The notes under the pieces: model-generated
What the model saw: only the letters and a program-made list of their open reading frames with translations
Databases searched by the model: none
Told to the model about the DNA's origin: nothing
In this document: piece after piece, positions 1 through 8,110 of the stretch
How the letters are laid out: each line of letters opens with the position of its first letter
Numbering within the stretch: the first letter of the stretch is position 1
Position numbers and translations under genes: made by a program
Origin: Tissierellia bacterium
Lineage (GTDB): Bacteria; Bacillota_A; Clostridia; Tissierellales; Peptoniphilaceae
Assembly: GCA_012728775.1 (NCBI GenBank)
Contig: JAAYEN010000326.1
Coordinates: forward strand, 1 to 16,815
DNA: 16,815 nucleotides
Direction: 5' to 3'

Positions 1-51
1 AAAAAATATCCTCTATTAGAGATAAAAGAATTATTAGAGAATATTAGTTGA
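1..51 (+). CDS. C-terminal tail of an upstream gene (possibly mfd)
   Basis: The first 51 bases read in frame 1 as a 16-residue tail, KKYPLLEIKELLENIS, followed by TGA. The tail is charged and helical in character. In clostridial genomes the gene directly upstream of a prsA-type foldase in this neighbourhood is usually mfd, the transcription-repair coupling factor. That position, not the sequence of the tail, is the only reason to suggest Mfd. A promoter follows within 15 bases of the stop, so the next gene need not depend on readthrough. Confidence 0.4.
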   Translation, partial: KKYPLLEIKELLENIS

Positions 52-65
52 TAATTTAGTTAAAA

Positions 66-95
66 TTGTAATATTTGAAAAAAATATGATATAAT
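66..95 (+). promoter_or_regulatory. Extended -10 promoter for prsA
   Basis: A perfect TATAAT lies at 90-95, preceded by TG at 87-88, which makes an extended -10 element (TGATATAAT). A partial -35, TTGTAA, lies at 66-71 with an 18-base spacer. Transcription should start near 102, giving a leader of about 20 bases that carries the AAGGAG ribosome site at 111-116. Confidence 0.65.
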
Positions 96-122
96 ACTTT
101 AGACTTCGAAAAGGAGAGTTTG

Positions 123-1160
123 ATGAATAAGAAAAAAATATTAATTACAATGATGGCCGTTGCACTACTTTTGACAGGTTGTGGCGGAGGAAAGAGTGGA
201 GCAGTTGCAACAGTAGATGGAGTAGATATACCCCAAGAGACATTTGACTTGTATTATAAAATACAAAGGGAAAATCTTGTTAGTCAAATGGGCGAAGAAG
301 CACTGGAACAACCATATGATCAATTAGGAAGAACTACAGGAGAAGTAGTTAGAACAAATATATTAGATAATCTAATATCCAATCAAGTAGTTTTAAATGC
401 TGCAAAAGATGCAGATATAGGTGATGTTGATGCTATAACTGATCAACAAATGGCGACTGAAAAAGAATATTCAGGTGAAGAACAATTTGCATCGACACTA
501 GAATCTTTAGGAATTACTGAAGAACAATATAGAAGTATAATCAAAGACAATATTACAATTACTGAATTCAGAAATAAAAAAATAGAAGAATATGAAATTA
601 GTGATGAAGAAATCCAAAATTTCTTTGAAGAAAATAAAGACCATATGAATGAAGTTGAAGCAAGACATATTCTAGTAGAAACTGAAGAAGAAGCTAACAA
701 TGTTTTAAAGAGATTAGAAGATGGTGAAGATTTTGCGGATTTAGCAAAGGAATTATCCCAAGATCCAGGCTCAGCTGTCCAAGGTGGTAACCTAGGGTAT
801 TTTACTCAAGGAGCTATGGTAGAAGAGTTTGATACATTTGTATTTGGAGCAGAAATTGGTGAGATTTCTGAACCTATAGAGACGCAATTTGGATTTCACA
901 TAATAGAAGTTACTGGAAAGAAAAGTTCTTTAGAAGATTATAGAGAAGATATAGTAAAAGCTCTACAAGGCGAAAAATTTATAGAAGAAATGGAAGCTTT
1001 GGAGAAAAAAGCAAAGGTTCAAAAACATATAGACCTTTCAAAAGAACCAGATTCTATAAAACAATATCTAGAAGAACAAAAAGCTAATGCACCTGCTGAA
1101 GAAACTCCAGCAGATACAACAGAAGAAGCACCGGTGGAAGAAGAAACTAAAAAACCATAA
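123..1160 (+). CDS. prsA: PrsA-type foldase lipoprotein (parvulin peptidyl-prolyl isomerase)
   Basis: An extracytoplasmic lipoprotein foldase that helps exported proteins fold on the outer face of the membrane. The 345-residue product starts with a short basic, hydrophobic signal peptide ending in the lipobox LTGC (Cys20), so it should be lipid-anchored. A SurA/PrsA-like N-terminal helical region follows. A parvulin rotamase domain spans about residues 178-270: it begins with ARHILV (180-185), contains GGNLGYF near 221 and ends with the typical FGFHIIEV. The tail (about 315-345) is low-complexity and rich in Glu, Thr, Pro and Ala, which is not usual for PrsA. I chose the ATG at 123 over the adjacent TTG at 120 because AAGGAG at 111-116 is better spaced from it. 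The gene has its own promoter and terminator. The family call is firm; the client proteins are unknown. Confidence 0.9.
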   Translation: MNKKKILITMMAVALLLTGCGGGKSGAVATVDGVDIPQETFDLYYKIQRENLVSQMGEEALEQPYDQLGRTTGEVVRTNILDNLISNQVVLNAAKDADIGDVDAITDQQMATEKEYSGEEQFASTLESLGITEEQYRSIIKDNITITEFRNKKIEEYEISDEEIQNFFEENKDHMNEVEARHILVETEEEANNVLKRLEDGEDFADLAKELSQDPGSAVQGGNLGYFTQGAMVEEFDTFVFGAEIGEISEPIETQFGFHIIEVTGKKSSLEDYREDIVKALQGEKFIEEMEALEKKAKVQKHIDLSKEPDSIKQYLEEQKANAPAEETPADTTEEAPVEEETKKP

Positions 1161-1172
1161 AAATAAATAATT

Positions 1173-1200
1173 AAGTTCGACAAAAAAGTCGAACTTTTTT
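1173..1200 (+). terminator. Intrinsic terminator after prsA
   Basis: A perfect 9-bp stem, AAGTTCGAC (1173-1181) with GTCGAACTT (1188-1196), encloses a loop of six A and runs straight into a T tract to 1200. It closes the prsA unit 12 bases after the stop codon. Confidence 0.9.
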
Positions 1201-1375
1201 ATTTTATTAGCAAATAAATATAAAAACCTAAACACATGGTTTAGATACATAAATTTTATTTTATAAAAAATATATTGATTTACAGTTAATTAGTTAAAAG
1301 TTAATTAAAAACTTTAAAAATATATACAATAACTTGAATAAATGTCTATTTTATCCACTTTTTTTTAGTTTTGTA

Positions 1376-1404
1376 TAGACAAATCCCATTAAATTCGATA
1401 GAAT
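1376..1404 (+). promoter_or_regulatory. Sigma-A type promoter for the mazG-hup-rqcP-divIC unit
   Basis: TAGACA at 1376-1381 (5 of 6 to consensus) and TAGAAT at 1399-1404 (5 of 6) are separated by exactly 17 bases. The predicted start near 1411 would leave only about 11 bases before the mazG ATG, so the AGAGGTG ribosome site (1411-1417) would sit at the very 5' end of the message. The rest of the 1203-1375 gap is very AT-rich. It holds no ORF I believe, only a short inverted repeat CTAAAC/GTTTAG (1228-1244) and a 9-base direct repeat AGTTAATTA (1284-1292, 1299-1307). Confidence 0.6.
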
Positions 1405-1421
1405 AACTCTAGAGGTGTCAA

Positions 1422-2837
1422 ATGGGTAGAATTATCGTAATTGGTATGGGTTCCAGTGATTTCTCAAATATTTCAAATCGTATATTTGAATTAATAAATT
1501 CTAATAAAAAAATCTATGCCAGAACAAAAAAGCATGAAGTTATTAGCCAATTGATCAAAAATAATAAAATTATTTTTTTTGACAACTTATATGAAGAGGC
1601 ACAAAGCTTAGATGTAGTAGATAAACTTATTGTAAATAAGCTAATAAAAGCTTCTGAAAATAAAGATATTATTTATCTTGTGCCAGGTAGTCCTTTTGTT
1701 TTAGAAAAATCAGTAGATTTATTAATCAATGAAAAAGTTGAGTTAGAAATTATTAATAATCAATCCTTTGCTGATTTGATTTTTTCGAGGATTTTATATG
1801 TAACAGATGGATACAAAACTATAAGTGGAAGGGATTATAATAACTTTAGAGTTGATTATTCAATTGATTTATTAATCCAAGAAATAGATAATGAATTTCT
1901 ATTAGATGAAATTATGTTGGAGATTGGAGAAATATATCCTTCGAATACAAAGTTTTCAATAGTTAAAGATGGTGGATTAGATACTGAAGAAATATATTCA
2001 GATTTTATAGAGAACTATTCGAGAAAAATCATTCCAAATCATCAGACTACATTGCTTATACAAAAGCCGGAAAATACTTCTGATTTTTCAGACTTGTTAG
2101 AGATTGCAGATACTCTAAGAGGTCCTGAGGGATGTCCCTGGGACATAGAACAAACTCACGCGAGTATGAGGCAAGACTTACTAGAAGAAGCGTATGAAGT
2201 AGTACAAGCAATCGATGAGGATGATCCTGACGGGCTATTGGAGGAATTAGGAGACTTACTATTCCAAGTAATAATGCATTCTCAAATTGCAAAAGAAAAC
2301 GGTGACTTTAATATAATAAATGTAATAAATGGCATTAGTAATAAATTAATTTTACGTCATCCCCATGTTTTTGAAGATTTAAACCTTGACAAAACCTCTA
2401 AAGTGTTGCAAAATTGGGATAGTATAAAATACTCTCAAAGAAATTTTAGTACTTTTTGGGAAAGATTAAAAGACTCCAGGGGTTTACCATCAACTATACG
2501 AGCTTATAAAATTATAGATAAGGTTACGAGAATAGGATTTGATTGGAATAATACTGGAGAAATTTTAGGTAAAGTAAAAGAAGAATATGATGAAGTCATA
2601 GAAGCTTTAGAAAACTCAGAAGCTTTAAGAGAAGAACTGGGAGATTTGTTATTTACCGTTTCTAATTTATGCCATCACTTAGGCTTTGAACCTGAACTTT
2701 TACTTTCAGAAGCTTGTGACAAATTTGTCAACAGGTTTAGAATAATGGAGGAAATTGCCACAGAGGAAAGCTTGGATATTCAGGCTTTAGAAAAAAATGA
2801 ATTAGAACGATTATGGCAAATTTCCAAATTACAGTAG
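1422..2837 (+). CDS. mazG: YabN-type tetrapyrrole methylase-like / MazG nucleotide pyrophosphohydrolase fusion
   Basis: MazG hydrolyses nucleoside triphosphates to monophosphates and pyrophosphate and is thought to clear aberrant or stress nucleotides. The 471-residue protein has the Firmicute YabN layout. The N-terminal part (about 1-220) resembles a tetrapyrrole methylase: it has a glycine motif (IGMGSSD, where canonical forms read closer to GLGPGD), VPGSPFV, and NNQSF. A full MazG domain begins near residue 233 with PEGCPWDIEQTH. It carries the metal-binding EEAYE (255-259) and EELGD (274-278), then RHPHVF. A second, C-terminal MazG-like helical region repeats the pattern (KEEYDE, EELGDLLF). 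The substrate of the methylase half is unknown in this family. The start has AGAGGTG at 1411-1417. In Clostridium, spoVT and spoVB usually lie between prsA and mazG; they are missing here. Confidence 0.93.
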   Translation: MGRIIVIGMGSSDFSNISNRIFELINSNKKIYARTKKHEVISQLIKNNKIIFFDNLYEEAQSLDVVDKLIVNKLIKASENKDIIYLVPGSPFVLEKSVDLLINEKVELEIINNQSFADLIFSRILYVTDGYKTISGRDYNNFRVDYSIDLLIQEIDNEFLLDEIMLEIGEIYPSNTKFSIVKDGGLDTEEIYSDFIENYSRKIIPNHQTTLLIQKPENTSDFSDLLEIADTLRGPEGCPWDIEQTHASMRQDLLEEAYEVVQAIDEDDPDGLLEELGDLLFQVIMHSQIAKENGDFNIINVINGISNKLILRHPHVFEDLNLDKTSKVLQNWDSIKYSQRNFSTFWERLKDSRGLPSTIRAYKIIDKVTRIGFDWNNTGEILGKVKEEYDEVIEALENSEALREELGDLLFTVSNLCHHLGFEPELLLSEACDKFVNRFRIMEEIATEESLDIQALEKNELERLWQISKLQ

Positions 2838-2882
2838 GAAGTTATATATATTTATATAAACTTATTATTTTAGGAGGTTATT

Positions 2883-3161
2883 ATGAACAAACAAGAATTG
2901 GTAGCTCAAATTGCTGAGAAAAGTGAATTAACAAAGAAGGATTCTGAAAGCGCATTAAATGCTTTTATCGAAACTGTACAAGAAGCACTAGCAGATGGTG
3001 ACAAAGTTCAATTAGTAGGCTTTGGAACATTTGAAGTAAGACACAGAAAAGCTAGAGAAGGTAGAAATCCTAGAAATCCTGAAGAAAAAATTAATATCCC
3101 AGCATCAAAAGCACCTGTATTTAGAGCTGGAAAAGGATTCAAAGAAATAGTAAACAAATAA
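2883..3161 (+). CDS. hup: HU family nucleoid DNA-binding protein
   Basis: HU is a small dimeric protein that bends and compacts DNA. This 92-residue product is full length. It has the N-terminal helices MNKQELVAQIAEKSELTKK, the beta-arm core GFGTFEVR, the DNA-inserting arm with RNPRNPEEK around a conserved proline, and the C-terminal IPASKAPVFRAGKGFKE. An AGGAGG site at 2872-2877 is well placed for the ATG. It sits 45 bases after mazG on the same strand, with no clear terminator between them, so it is probably co-transcribed, possibly with extra promoter input I cannot identify. It is followed by a strong hairpin at 3168-3202. Confidence 0.96.
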   Translation: MNKQELVAQIAEKSELTKKDSESALNAFIETVQEALADGDKVQLVGFGTFEVRHRKAREGRNPRNPEEKINIPASKAPVFRAGKGFKEIVNK

Positions 3162-3167
3162 TTTATC

Positions 3168-3202
3168 AATTAAGGTACATCTGCATTAGGTGTACCTTAA
3201 TT
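3168..3202 (+). other. Strong hairpin in the hup-rqcP gap, without a U-tract
   Basis: Twelve perfectly paired bases, AATTAAGGTACA (3168-3179) with TGTACCTTAATT (3191-3202), extend inward by one T-G and two Watson-Crick pairs to a 15-bp stem with a five-base loop (GCATT). It is followed by a run of A, not T, so it does not look like a normal intrinsic terminator on the plus strand. The minus-strand flank is only mildly T-rich. It sits 9 bases before the rqcP ribosome site. It may protect the 3' end of hup mRNA, act as a processing site, or attenuate rqcP; this is inference. Confidence 0.75.
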
Positions 3203-3219
3203 AAAAAAATTGGAGAGAC

Positions 3220-3459
3220 ATGAGATTAGACAAATTTTTGAAAATTTCTAGATTAATTAAAAGAAGAACAGTGGCGAAAGAAGCTAGTGAATCGGGAAAA
3301 GTCTTGATAAATGGAAAAGTTGCAAAAGCTAGTGAAAATGTAAATGTAGGGGATACAATTACAATCAATTTTTCTAACAACACTATAAGTGTTGAAGTGA
3401 TAAATGATGGAGAAAGTATTACAAATCCAAAACCAGAAGAATTATACGTAAGAATATAA
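3220..3459 (+). CDS. rqcP: RqcP, S4-domain ribosome quality control factor (YabO)
   Basis: RqcP binds the 50S subunit and P-site tRNA and works with RqcH in adding alanine tails to nascent chains on stalled, split ribosomes. The 79-residue product is essentially a single S4 RNA-binding fold, MRLDKFLKISRLIKRR at the N-terminus, including Arg2, Asp4 and Arg16, positions I recall as important in the Bacillus protein. VLINGKVAKAS and VGDTITI follow. GGAGAG at 3212-3217 precedes the ATG by two bases, which is closer than usual. In spore formers this gene is commonly followed by yabP and yabQ; here divIC follows directly. Confidence 0.9.
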   Translation: MRLDKFLKISRLIKRRTVAKEASESGKVLINGKVAKASENVNVGDTITINFSNNTISVEVINDGESITNPKPEELYVRI

Positions 3460-3487
3460 AATTGTTTATAATTAATGGGAGTGACAT

Positions 3488-3799
3488 ATGAAAAATAAGA
3501 GCAAGGGATTTAAATATGTACTTATCGTAATGATTTTTGTTTTAATATATTTTGCATATAATATACACGACCAATTAAATCATATAGATGCCTTAGAAGC
3601 GACTTTAGATGAAAAGGCAGAAAAAGTAGCACAGTTAAATAATGATATTCAAAAATTAGAATATGAAATAGAAAATAGTGGTAGTTTAAAATTTATTGAG
3701 CAAATTGCTAGGGATGAATATGGCATGGTTAAACCTAAGGAAGTCATTTTCAAGGACAAAGATAAAGAAAACTCCACTAATCCATTTGAAAATAAATAA
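3488..3799 (+). CDS. divIC: Cell division protein DivIC/FtsB family
   Basis: A small bitopic septum protein that partners with FtsL and DivIB/FtsQ to activate septal peptidoglycan synthesis. The 103-residue product has a short basic cytoplasmic tail, one membrane segment (about residues 10-24), then a coiled coil (about 33-65, [20 protein letters not shown] and onward). It ends in the family's conserved patch [20 protein letters not shown] at 3478-3482 serves the ATG. It lies 28 bases after rqcP and its stop lies 14 bases before the S1 gene, so it belongs to the same operon. Confidence 0.9.
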   Translation: MKNKSKGFKYVLIVMIFVLIYFAYNIHDQLNHIDALEATLDEKAEKVAQLNNDIQKLEYEIENSGSLKFIEQIARDEYGMVKPKEVIFKDKDKENSTNPFENK

Positions 3800-3813
3800 A
3801 TTTGGGAGGAATT

Positions 3814-4221
3814 ATGGCTATTAGTATCGGTGAAATAGTCGAAGGGAAAGTAGTAAAGACTACTAATTTCGGAGCTTTTGTTAGAATTGAAGAAGGTGTA
3901 GAGGGTCTGGTACATATATCAGAACTTTCCAATGGTTTTGTTCAAAAAGTAGAAGACGTTGTAAATGTCGGAGATGAAGTAAAGGTAAAAGTTGTATCTG
4001 AAAAAGAAGGCAAAATTGCCCTTTCTATTAAACAGGCTGCACCAAAAAGCTCAAAACCTAGTAATGTAGATTGGTTTAAGGAAAGAGAAGAAGAAAACTT
4101 AGACATGTCCTTTGAAGATAAACTTAATAAGTTTATAAAACAAAGTAATGAAAACCTTCAACAGGCTAGGACGAGAGAAAACAAGAGAAGCAATAACAGG
4201 AGAAAGAATAATAATAGCTAA
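3814..4221 (+). CDS. yabR: S1-domain RNA-binding protein, YabR-like
   Basis: A 135-residue protein with one S1 RNA-binding domain filling roughly residues 1-75 ([19 protein letters not shown], then [19 protein letters not shown] and KIALSIKQA). A hydrophilic linker and a strongly basic, Asn/Arg-rich tail follow and probably add nonspecific RNA binding. The same gene follows divIC in Bacillus and Clostridium (YabR). Its exact role is not settled; ribosome association is a reasonable guess. I chose the ATG at 3814 and not the in-frame TTG at 3802 because GGGAGGA at 3804-3810 is then the ribosome site. In spore formers spoIIE usually comes next; here a terminator and tilS follow. Confidence 0.85.
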   Translation: MAISIGEIVEGKVVKTTNFGAFVRIEEGVEGLVHISELSNGFVQKVEDVVNVGDEVKVKVVSEKEGKIALSIKQAAPKSSKPSNVDWFKEREEENLDMSFEDKLNKFIKQSNENLQQARTRENKRSNNRRKNNNS

Positions 4222-4230
4222 TTTCCTTAT

Positions 4231-4255
4231 GTGATAGAATACTCTATCACTTTTT
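4231..4255 (+). terminator. Intrinsic terminator abutting the tilS start
   Basis: A perfect 8-bp stem, GTGATAGA (4231-4238) with TCTATCAC (4243-4250), encloses the loop ATAC and is followed by five T (4251-4255). The next base is the A of the first possible tilS ATG, so this element leaves no room for a normal leader for the next gene. Confidence 0.8.
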
Positions 4256-4264
4256 ATGTTAATA

Positions 4265-5626
4265 ATGATAGATAAAATATTAAAAAATATAAGTGATTAT
4301 AATTTAATAGAAAAAGGAGATTCCATTCTTGTAGGTTTTTCAGGAGGAATGGACTCTACTGCACTTCTTTACTCCCTATTAGAAATTAGGGATGATTTTG
4401 ATTTGACCATTTCGATTTGTCATCTTAATCATGGCGTAAGAGGTAAAGAAGCTGATAGAGATGAAGAGTTCTCTAGAAATACTGCTAAAAATCTAGGATT
4501 ATATTTTAAGTCAGAAAGAGCAGATATGCATGGATTGGCAGATAAAGAAAAAATTTCTAAAGAAGCTGCAGGTAGGAAACTTAGACAAAATTTCTTTAAA
4601 AAGATTTCTCAAGAGATTGGCGCCAATAAAATTGCACTAGCCCATAACTATAATGACCAAGTTGAAACGTTAATTATGAGAATAATTAGAGGAACTGGGA
4701 TAGATGGCCTTAAAGGAATAGAATATAAAAGTGGCGTAATTATTAGGCCTTTATTAAATATCACTAGGAATGAAATTGAAGAATACATATATAAAAATAA
4801 TATTGAATATGTTGAAGATTCTACAAATTTAGAAATAGAGTATCATAGAAATAAGATAAGAAATGTACTACTGCCTTTTTTAAGAGAAGAATATAACCCG
4901 AGGATAGATAATAGCATATTTAATTTATCTGAGTTGTCCAAGGTAGATGTAGAATTTTTACAAAAGTACTCAAAGAAAATATTTGAAAAAATAGCTCAAA
5001 AAAACTTAAATCAAATAATAATCAACATCGAGGACTTAAACGCTTTGGACAAGGCAATACAAAATAGAATTATTAGAATGACATTTGATCAATTTCCTCA
5101 AGGTCTTAGAGACTTGTCATTAGAAAATGTAGAAGAAATTATCAGATTGAAGGATTTAGATTCAGGGAGATTCATCGACAATATTAATAATGTGAGGATT
5201 AGAAATTCATATGGAAAATTAATATTTGAAAGAAATTTAAATATTAATCATAATAATATATATATCCCTTTAAAAAAGGGTATTAATAATGTTCATGGAG
5301 AGACAATACTTATGGAAGAAGTTAGTGAGCCTGTAAATTTAAAGGATTCCATAACTATACCCAAAGAATTAATCAAAACAGAATTAGTAATCAGAAATCG
5401 TAAAGAAGGCGATAGGATGCGTCCAATTGGACTTTCTGGAACTAAGAAACTAAAAGAAATATTTATAGATAAAAAAATTGACAGACTTTATAGAGATAGG
5501 TATTTAATAGTAGCAGATTTAGAGAATATTTATTGGATTATTGACTTAACCAAAAGTGAAATGACTGAATTAATATCTCAAACTAACGAATATATAAAAA
5601 TAACTAAAGTAAATGTGGAGGACTAA
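4265..5626 (+). CDS. tilS: tRNA(Ile)-lysidine synthetase
   Basis: TilS attaches lysine to C34 of the CAU-anticodon tRNA-Ile, changing its codon reading from AUG to AUA and its charging from Met to Ile; it is essential. The product (453 residues from the ATG at 4265) has the N-type ATP pyrophosphatase P-loop SGGMDS about 25 residues in. CHLNHGVRGKEADRDEEF and ALAHNYNDQVET follow, then IRGTGIDGL, RPLLNITRNEIEEY and DSTN. The C-terminal TilS domain (NRKEGDRMRP, KLKEIFIDKKID) is complete. Two in-frame ATGs exist (4256, 4265). The second gives the usual distance to the P-loop, but neither has a recognisable SD. The final codons contain the hpt ribosome site. Confidence 0.92.
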   Translation: MIDKILKNISDYNLIEKGDSILVGFSGGMDSTALLYSLLEIRDDFDLTISICHLNHGVRGKEADRDEEFSRNTAKNLGLYFKSERADMHGLADKEKISKEAAGRKLRQNFFKKISQEIGANKIALAHNYNDQVETLIMRIIRGTGIDGLKGIEYKSGVIIRPLLNITRNEIEEYIYKNNIEYVEDSTNLEIEYHRNKIRNVLLPFLREEYNPRIDNSIFNLSELSKVDVEFLQKYSKKIFEKIAQKNLNQIIINIEDLNALDKAIQNRIIRMTFDQFPQGLRDLSLENVEEIIRLKDLDSGRFIDNINNVRIRNSYGKLIFERNLNINHNNIYIPLKKGINNVHGETILMEEVSEPVNLKDSITIPKELIKTELVIRNRKEGDRMRPIGLSGTKKLKEIFIDKKIDRLYRDRYLIVADLENIYWIIDLTKSEMTELISQTNEYIKITKVNVED

Positions 5627-5627
5627 T

Positions 5628-6164
5628 ATGCACAAAGACATTGAAGCCATACTATTTGACGAAGAAGCTATATCAGAACGAATTAAAGTATTGGCAAAAC
5701 AAATTGCAGAAGACTATAAAGGAAAAGACTTAACTTGTATATGTATATTAAAAGGTGGAGTTTTCTTTATGACTGATTTATTAAAAGAATTAGATATGTC
5801 AGTTATGGTGGATTTTATGGACGTGTCTAGTTATGGCGCTTCTACAATATCATCTGGAGAAGTAAGAATAATAAAAGATTTAGATCATAGCATTAAAGAT
5901 AAAGACGTATTGGTTGTTGAGGATATAATTGATACAGGTATAACATTAAATTATGTTGTGGATTTGTTGAAGTCCCGAGAAGCTAATTCAGTTGAAATCG
6001 TGACCCTTTTGAATAAAAAGGAAAGAAGAGAAATTGAGTTAGATATTAAATACTGTGGATTTGATATTCCTGATTATTTCGTTGTAGGATACGGACTGGA
6101 CTTTAATGAAAAATACAGGAACTTGCCTTATATAGGATACTTAAAAGAAGAGTTGTACAAATAG
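5628..6164 (+). CDS. hpt: Hypoxanthine(-guanine) phosphoribosyltransferase
   Basis: A purine salvage enzyme that joins hypoxanthine or guanine to PRPP to make IMP or GMP. The 178-residue product shows the catalytic loop region LKGGVFFMTDLL (41-52) and VDFMDVSSYG (61-70). The PRPP-binding signature VVEDIIDTG spans 96-104 (acidic pair E98-D99 and D102). The C-terminal base-binding segment is YFVVGYGLDFNEKYRNLPYIG. I chose the ATG at 5628, one base after the tilS stop, because GGAGGA at 5617-5622 is correctly spaced; an in-frame ATG at 5613 overlaps tilS and lacks a site. tilS-hpt-ftsH is a widely conserved Firmicute operon. Confidence 0.94.
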   Translation: MHKDIEAILFDEEAISERIKVLAKQIAEDYKGKDLTCICILKGGVFFMTDLLKELDMSVMVDFMDVSSYGASTISSGEVRIIKDLDHSIKDKDVLVVEDIIDTGITLNYVVDLLKSREANSVEIVTLLNKKERREIELDIKYCGFDIPDYFVVGYGLDFNEKYRNLPYIGYLKEELYK

Positions 6165-6173
6165 GAGGTACAA

Positions 6174-8093
6174 GTGGGGAATAGGCGATTTGGTGGATTT
6201 GGGATATATTTATTAATATTAGTTTTAATATACTTTGGGATAACCAATTTAAATAGAACAACTATAGATAGAGCTCAAGATATTGACTTAACAGAGTTAG
6301 TAGAAAAATTGGAATCTGGAGAAATTGAAAAAATTGAACAGGTTGGAAATAGTCTTTATATTGAAGATAAAAATGATACAAAATTCAAGGCAAATATCTC
6401 TGGAATGATGAGTGAAAATTTTTATGAAAAATATCTTTCAGAAAGAATTGATTCAAAGGAGATTGCTTTTAATATTCAAGAAATTCGCGACACTTCATGG
6501 CAACGAGACATAGTTACTACAGTCTTAATGATTGGGGGCTTCGCTCTAATTTGGTTTTTCCTTATGCAATCTATGCAAGGTGGAGGAAATAAAACCATGT
6601 CTTTTGGAAAATCTAAAGCGGTTCTTCATAATGAAGACAATAGAGTTGATATAACGTTCAACGATGTTGCTGGATTACAAGAAGAAAAAGAAGAGTTAGA
6701 GGAAATAGTAGATTTTTTAAGAAATCCGAAAAAGTATACAGAAGTAGGCGCAAGAATTCCTACTGGGGTTTTAATGGTTGGGCCACCTGGAACTGGAAAG
6801 ACTTATTTATCTAAAGCAGTAGCAGGAGAAGCCAAAGTTCCATTTTTTTCAATTTCAGGATCTGATTTTGTTGAAATGTTTGTAGGTGTTGGAGCAAGTA
6901 GGGTGAGAGATTTATTTGAAAATGCCAAAAAGCATGCACCAGCAATTATTTTTATAGATGAAATAGATGCAGTAGGTAGAAGAAGAGGAGCAGGTTTAGG
7001 TGGAGGACATGACGAAAGAGAACAAACTCTAAATCAACTTTTGGTTGAAATGGATGGATTCTCCAAAAATGAAGGTATTATCATTATGGCTGCCACAAAT
7101 AGAGCTGACATTTTAGACCCTGCACTTTTAAGACCTGGTAGATTTGATAGAATGATTTATGTAGGAGTACCAGATGTTAGAGGAAGAGAAGCTATACTAA
7201 AGGTTCACACTAAGAAAAAACCCTTATCTGAGGACGTAAACTTAAATACTATAGCCAAAAGAACTCCAGGATTTACGCCTGCGGATTTAGAAAATATGGT
7301 TAACGAAGCGGCTTTATTAACTGCTAGAGATAACAGAAAATTAATAACTATGGAAGATATAAATGAAGCTTCTATTAAAGTTCAAGCAGGTCCTGCTAAA
7401 AAAAGCAAGATTGTAAGTGAAAGAGATAAAAGAATTACAGCTGTTCATGAAGCTGGACATGCTTTAGTGTCTAGGTTAATGCCTGATAGTGATCCTGTCC
7501 ATATGATTACAATTATACCTAGGGGTATGGCTGGAGGATTTACTGCTTACATTCCAGATGATGATGACGAATTTATTACTAAATCATATTTAGAAAATAG
7601 AATTGTATCATTGTTGGGAGGACGTGTGGCAGAAGATCTAGTACTAAATGAAATATCTACTGGAGCTTCCAATGACATAGAAAGAGCAACTAAAATTGCA
7701 CGATCTATGGTAGAGACTTATGGTATGAGTGAGACTTTAGGCACAGTTAAATATGGGGAAGATCATGAAAACCCATTCGTTGGCAGAGACTATGGACGCT
7801 CAAGAGAATATTCTGAAGAAGTTGCTGCAAAAATAGATCAAGAAGTACACAATATAATTAAAAATGCATATGATCAAGCTGAGAGTTTAATAAACGACAA
7901 TTTAGATATATTAGCTAGAATAACAGATTCTTTATTAGAGAGAGAGACATTAAGTGGTAAAGAATTTGAGAATATCTTTTTAGGTAAAAACTTTGATGGT
8001 TCAGAAATAATAATGGAAAAATCAGAAGAAAAATATTTTGAAGAATTAGAAGAAGAGATAGCAGAATTACCTGAAGATCATGATATTTTATAA
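6174..8093 (+). CDS. ftsH: ATP-dependent zinc metalloprotease FtsH
   Basis: A hexameric membrane AAA+ protease that extracts and degrades damaged membrane and short-lived cytosolic proteins. The 639-residue protein has two membrane segments (about 8-24 and 112-131) flanking an extracytoplasmic domain of about 85 residues. The AAA+ core has Walker A GPPGTGKT (203-210), Walker B IIFIDEID, and the second region of homology [20 protein letters not shown]. The protease part carries the zinc motif HEAGH (425-429) and a downstream conserved Asp in [10 protein letters not shown]. The C-terminal tail is acidic, as in many FtsH. It starts with GTG at 6174; the AGGAGG at 6163-6168 overlaps the hpt stop codon, indicating tight coupling. 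Length and motifs are normal. Confidence 0.97.
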   Translation: MGNRRFGGFGIYLLILVLIYFGITNLNRTTIDRAQDIDLTELVEKLESGEIEKIEQVGNSLYIEDKNDTKFKANISGMMSENFYEKYLSERIDSKEIAFNIQEIRDTSWQRDIVTTVLMIGGFALIWFFLMQSMQGGGNKTMSFGKSKAVLHNEDNRVDITFNDVAGLQEEKEELEEIVDFLRNPKKYTEVGARIPTGVLMVGPPGTGKTYLSKAVAGEAKVPFFSISGSDFVEMFVGVGASRVRDLFENAKKHAPAIIFIDEIDAVGRRRGAGLGGGHDEREQTLNQLLVEMDGFSKNEGIIIMAATNRADILDPALLRPGRFDRMIYVGVPDVRGREAILKVHTKKKPLSEDVNLNTIAKRTPGFTPADLENMVNEAALLTARDNRKLITMEDINEASIKVQAGPAKKSKIVSERDKRITAVHEAGHALVSRLMPDSDPVHMITIIPRGMAGGFTAYIPDDDDEFITKSYLENRIVSLLGGRVAEDLVLNEISTGASNDIERATKIARSMVETYGMSETLGTVKYGEDHENPFVGRDYGRSREYSEEVAAKIDQEVHNIIKNAYDQAESLINDNLDILARITDSLLERETLSGKEFENIFLGKNFDGSEIIMEKSEEKYFEELEEEIAELPEDHDIL

Positions 8094-8110
8094 ATAATAT
8101 AATATTCAAT

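Noticed and set aside
443..700. Minus-strand ORF inside prsA
   Set aside because: Shadow of the coding frame on the other strand; no ribosome site and no recognisable domain. The same holds for the minus-strand ORFs at 1068-1250, 2056-2292, 3201-3383, 3649-3915, 7915-8109, 8598-8798, 9335-9583, 10595-10777, 11362-11553, 11981-12274 and 13106-13309.
1203..1375. Possible pseudogene remnant of spoVT
   Set aside because: I see no stretch of codons resembling an AbrB/SpoVT protein in any frame; the region is only AT-rich spacer with short repeats.
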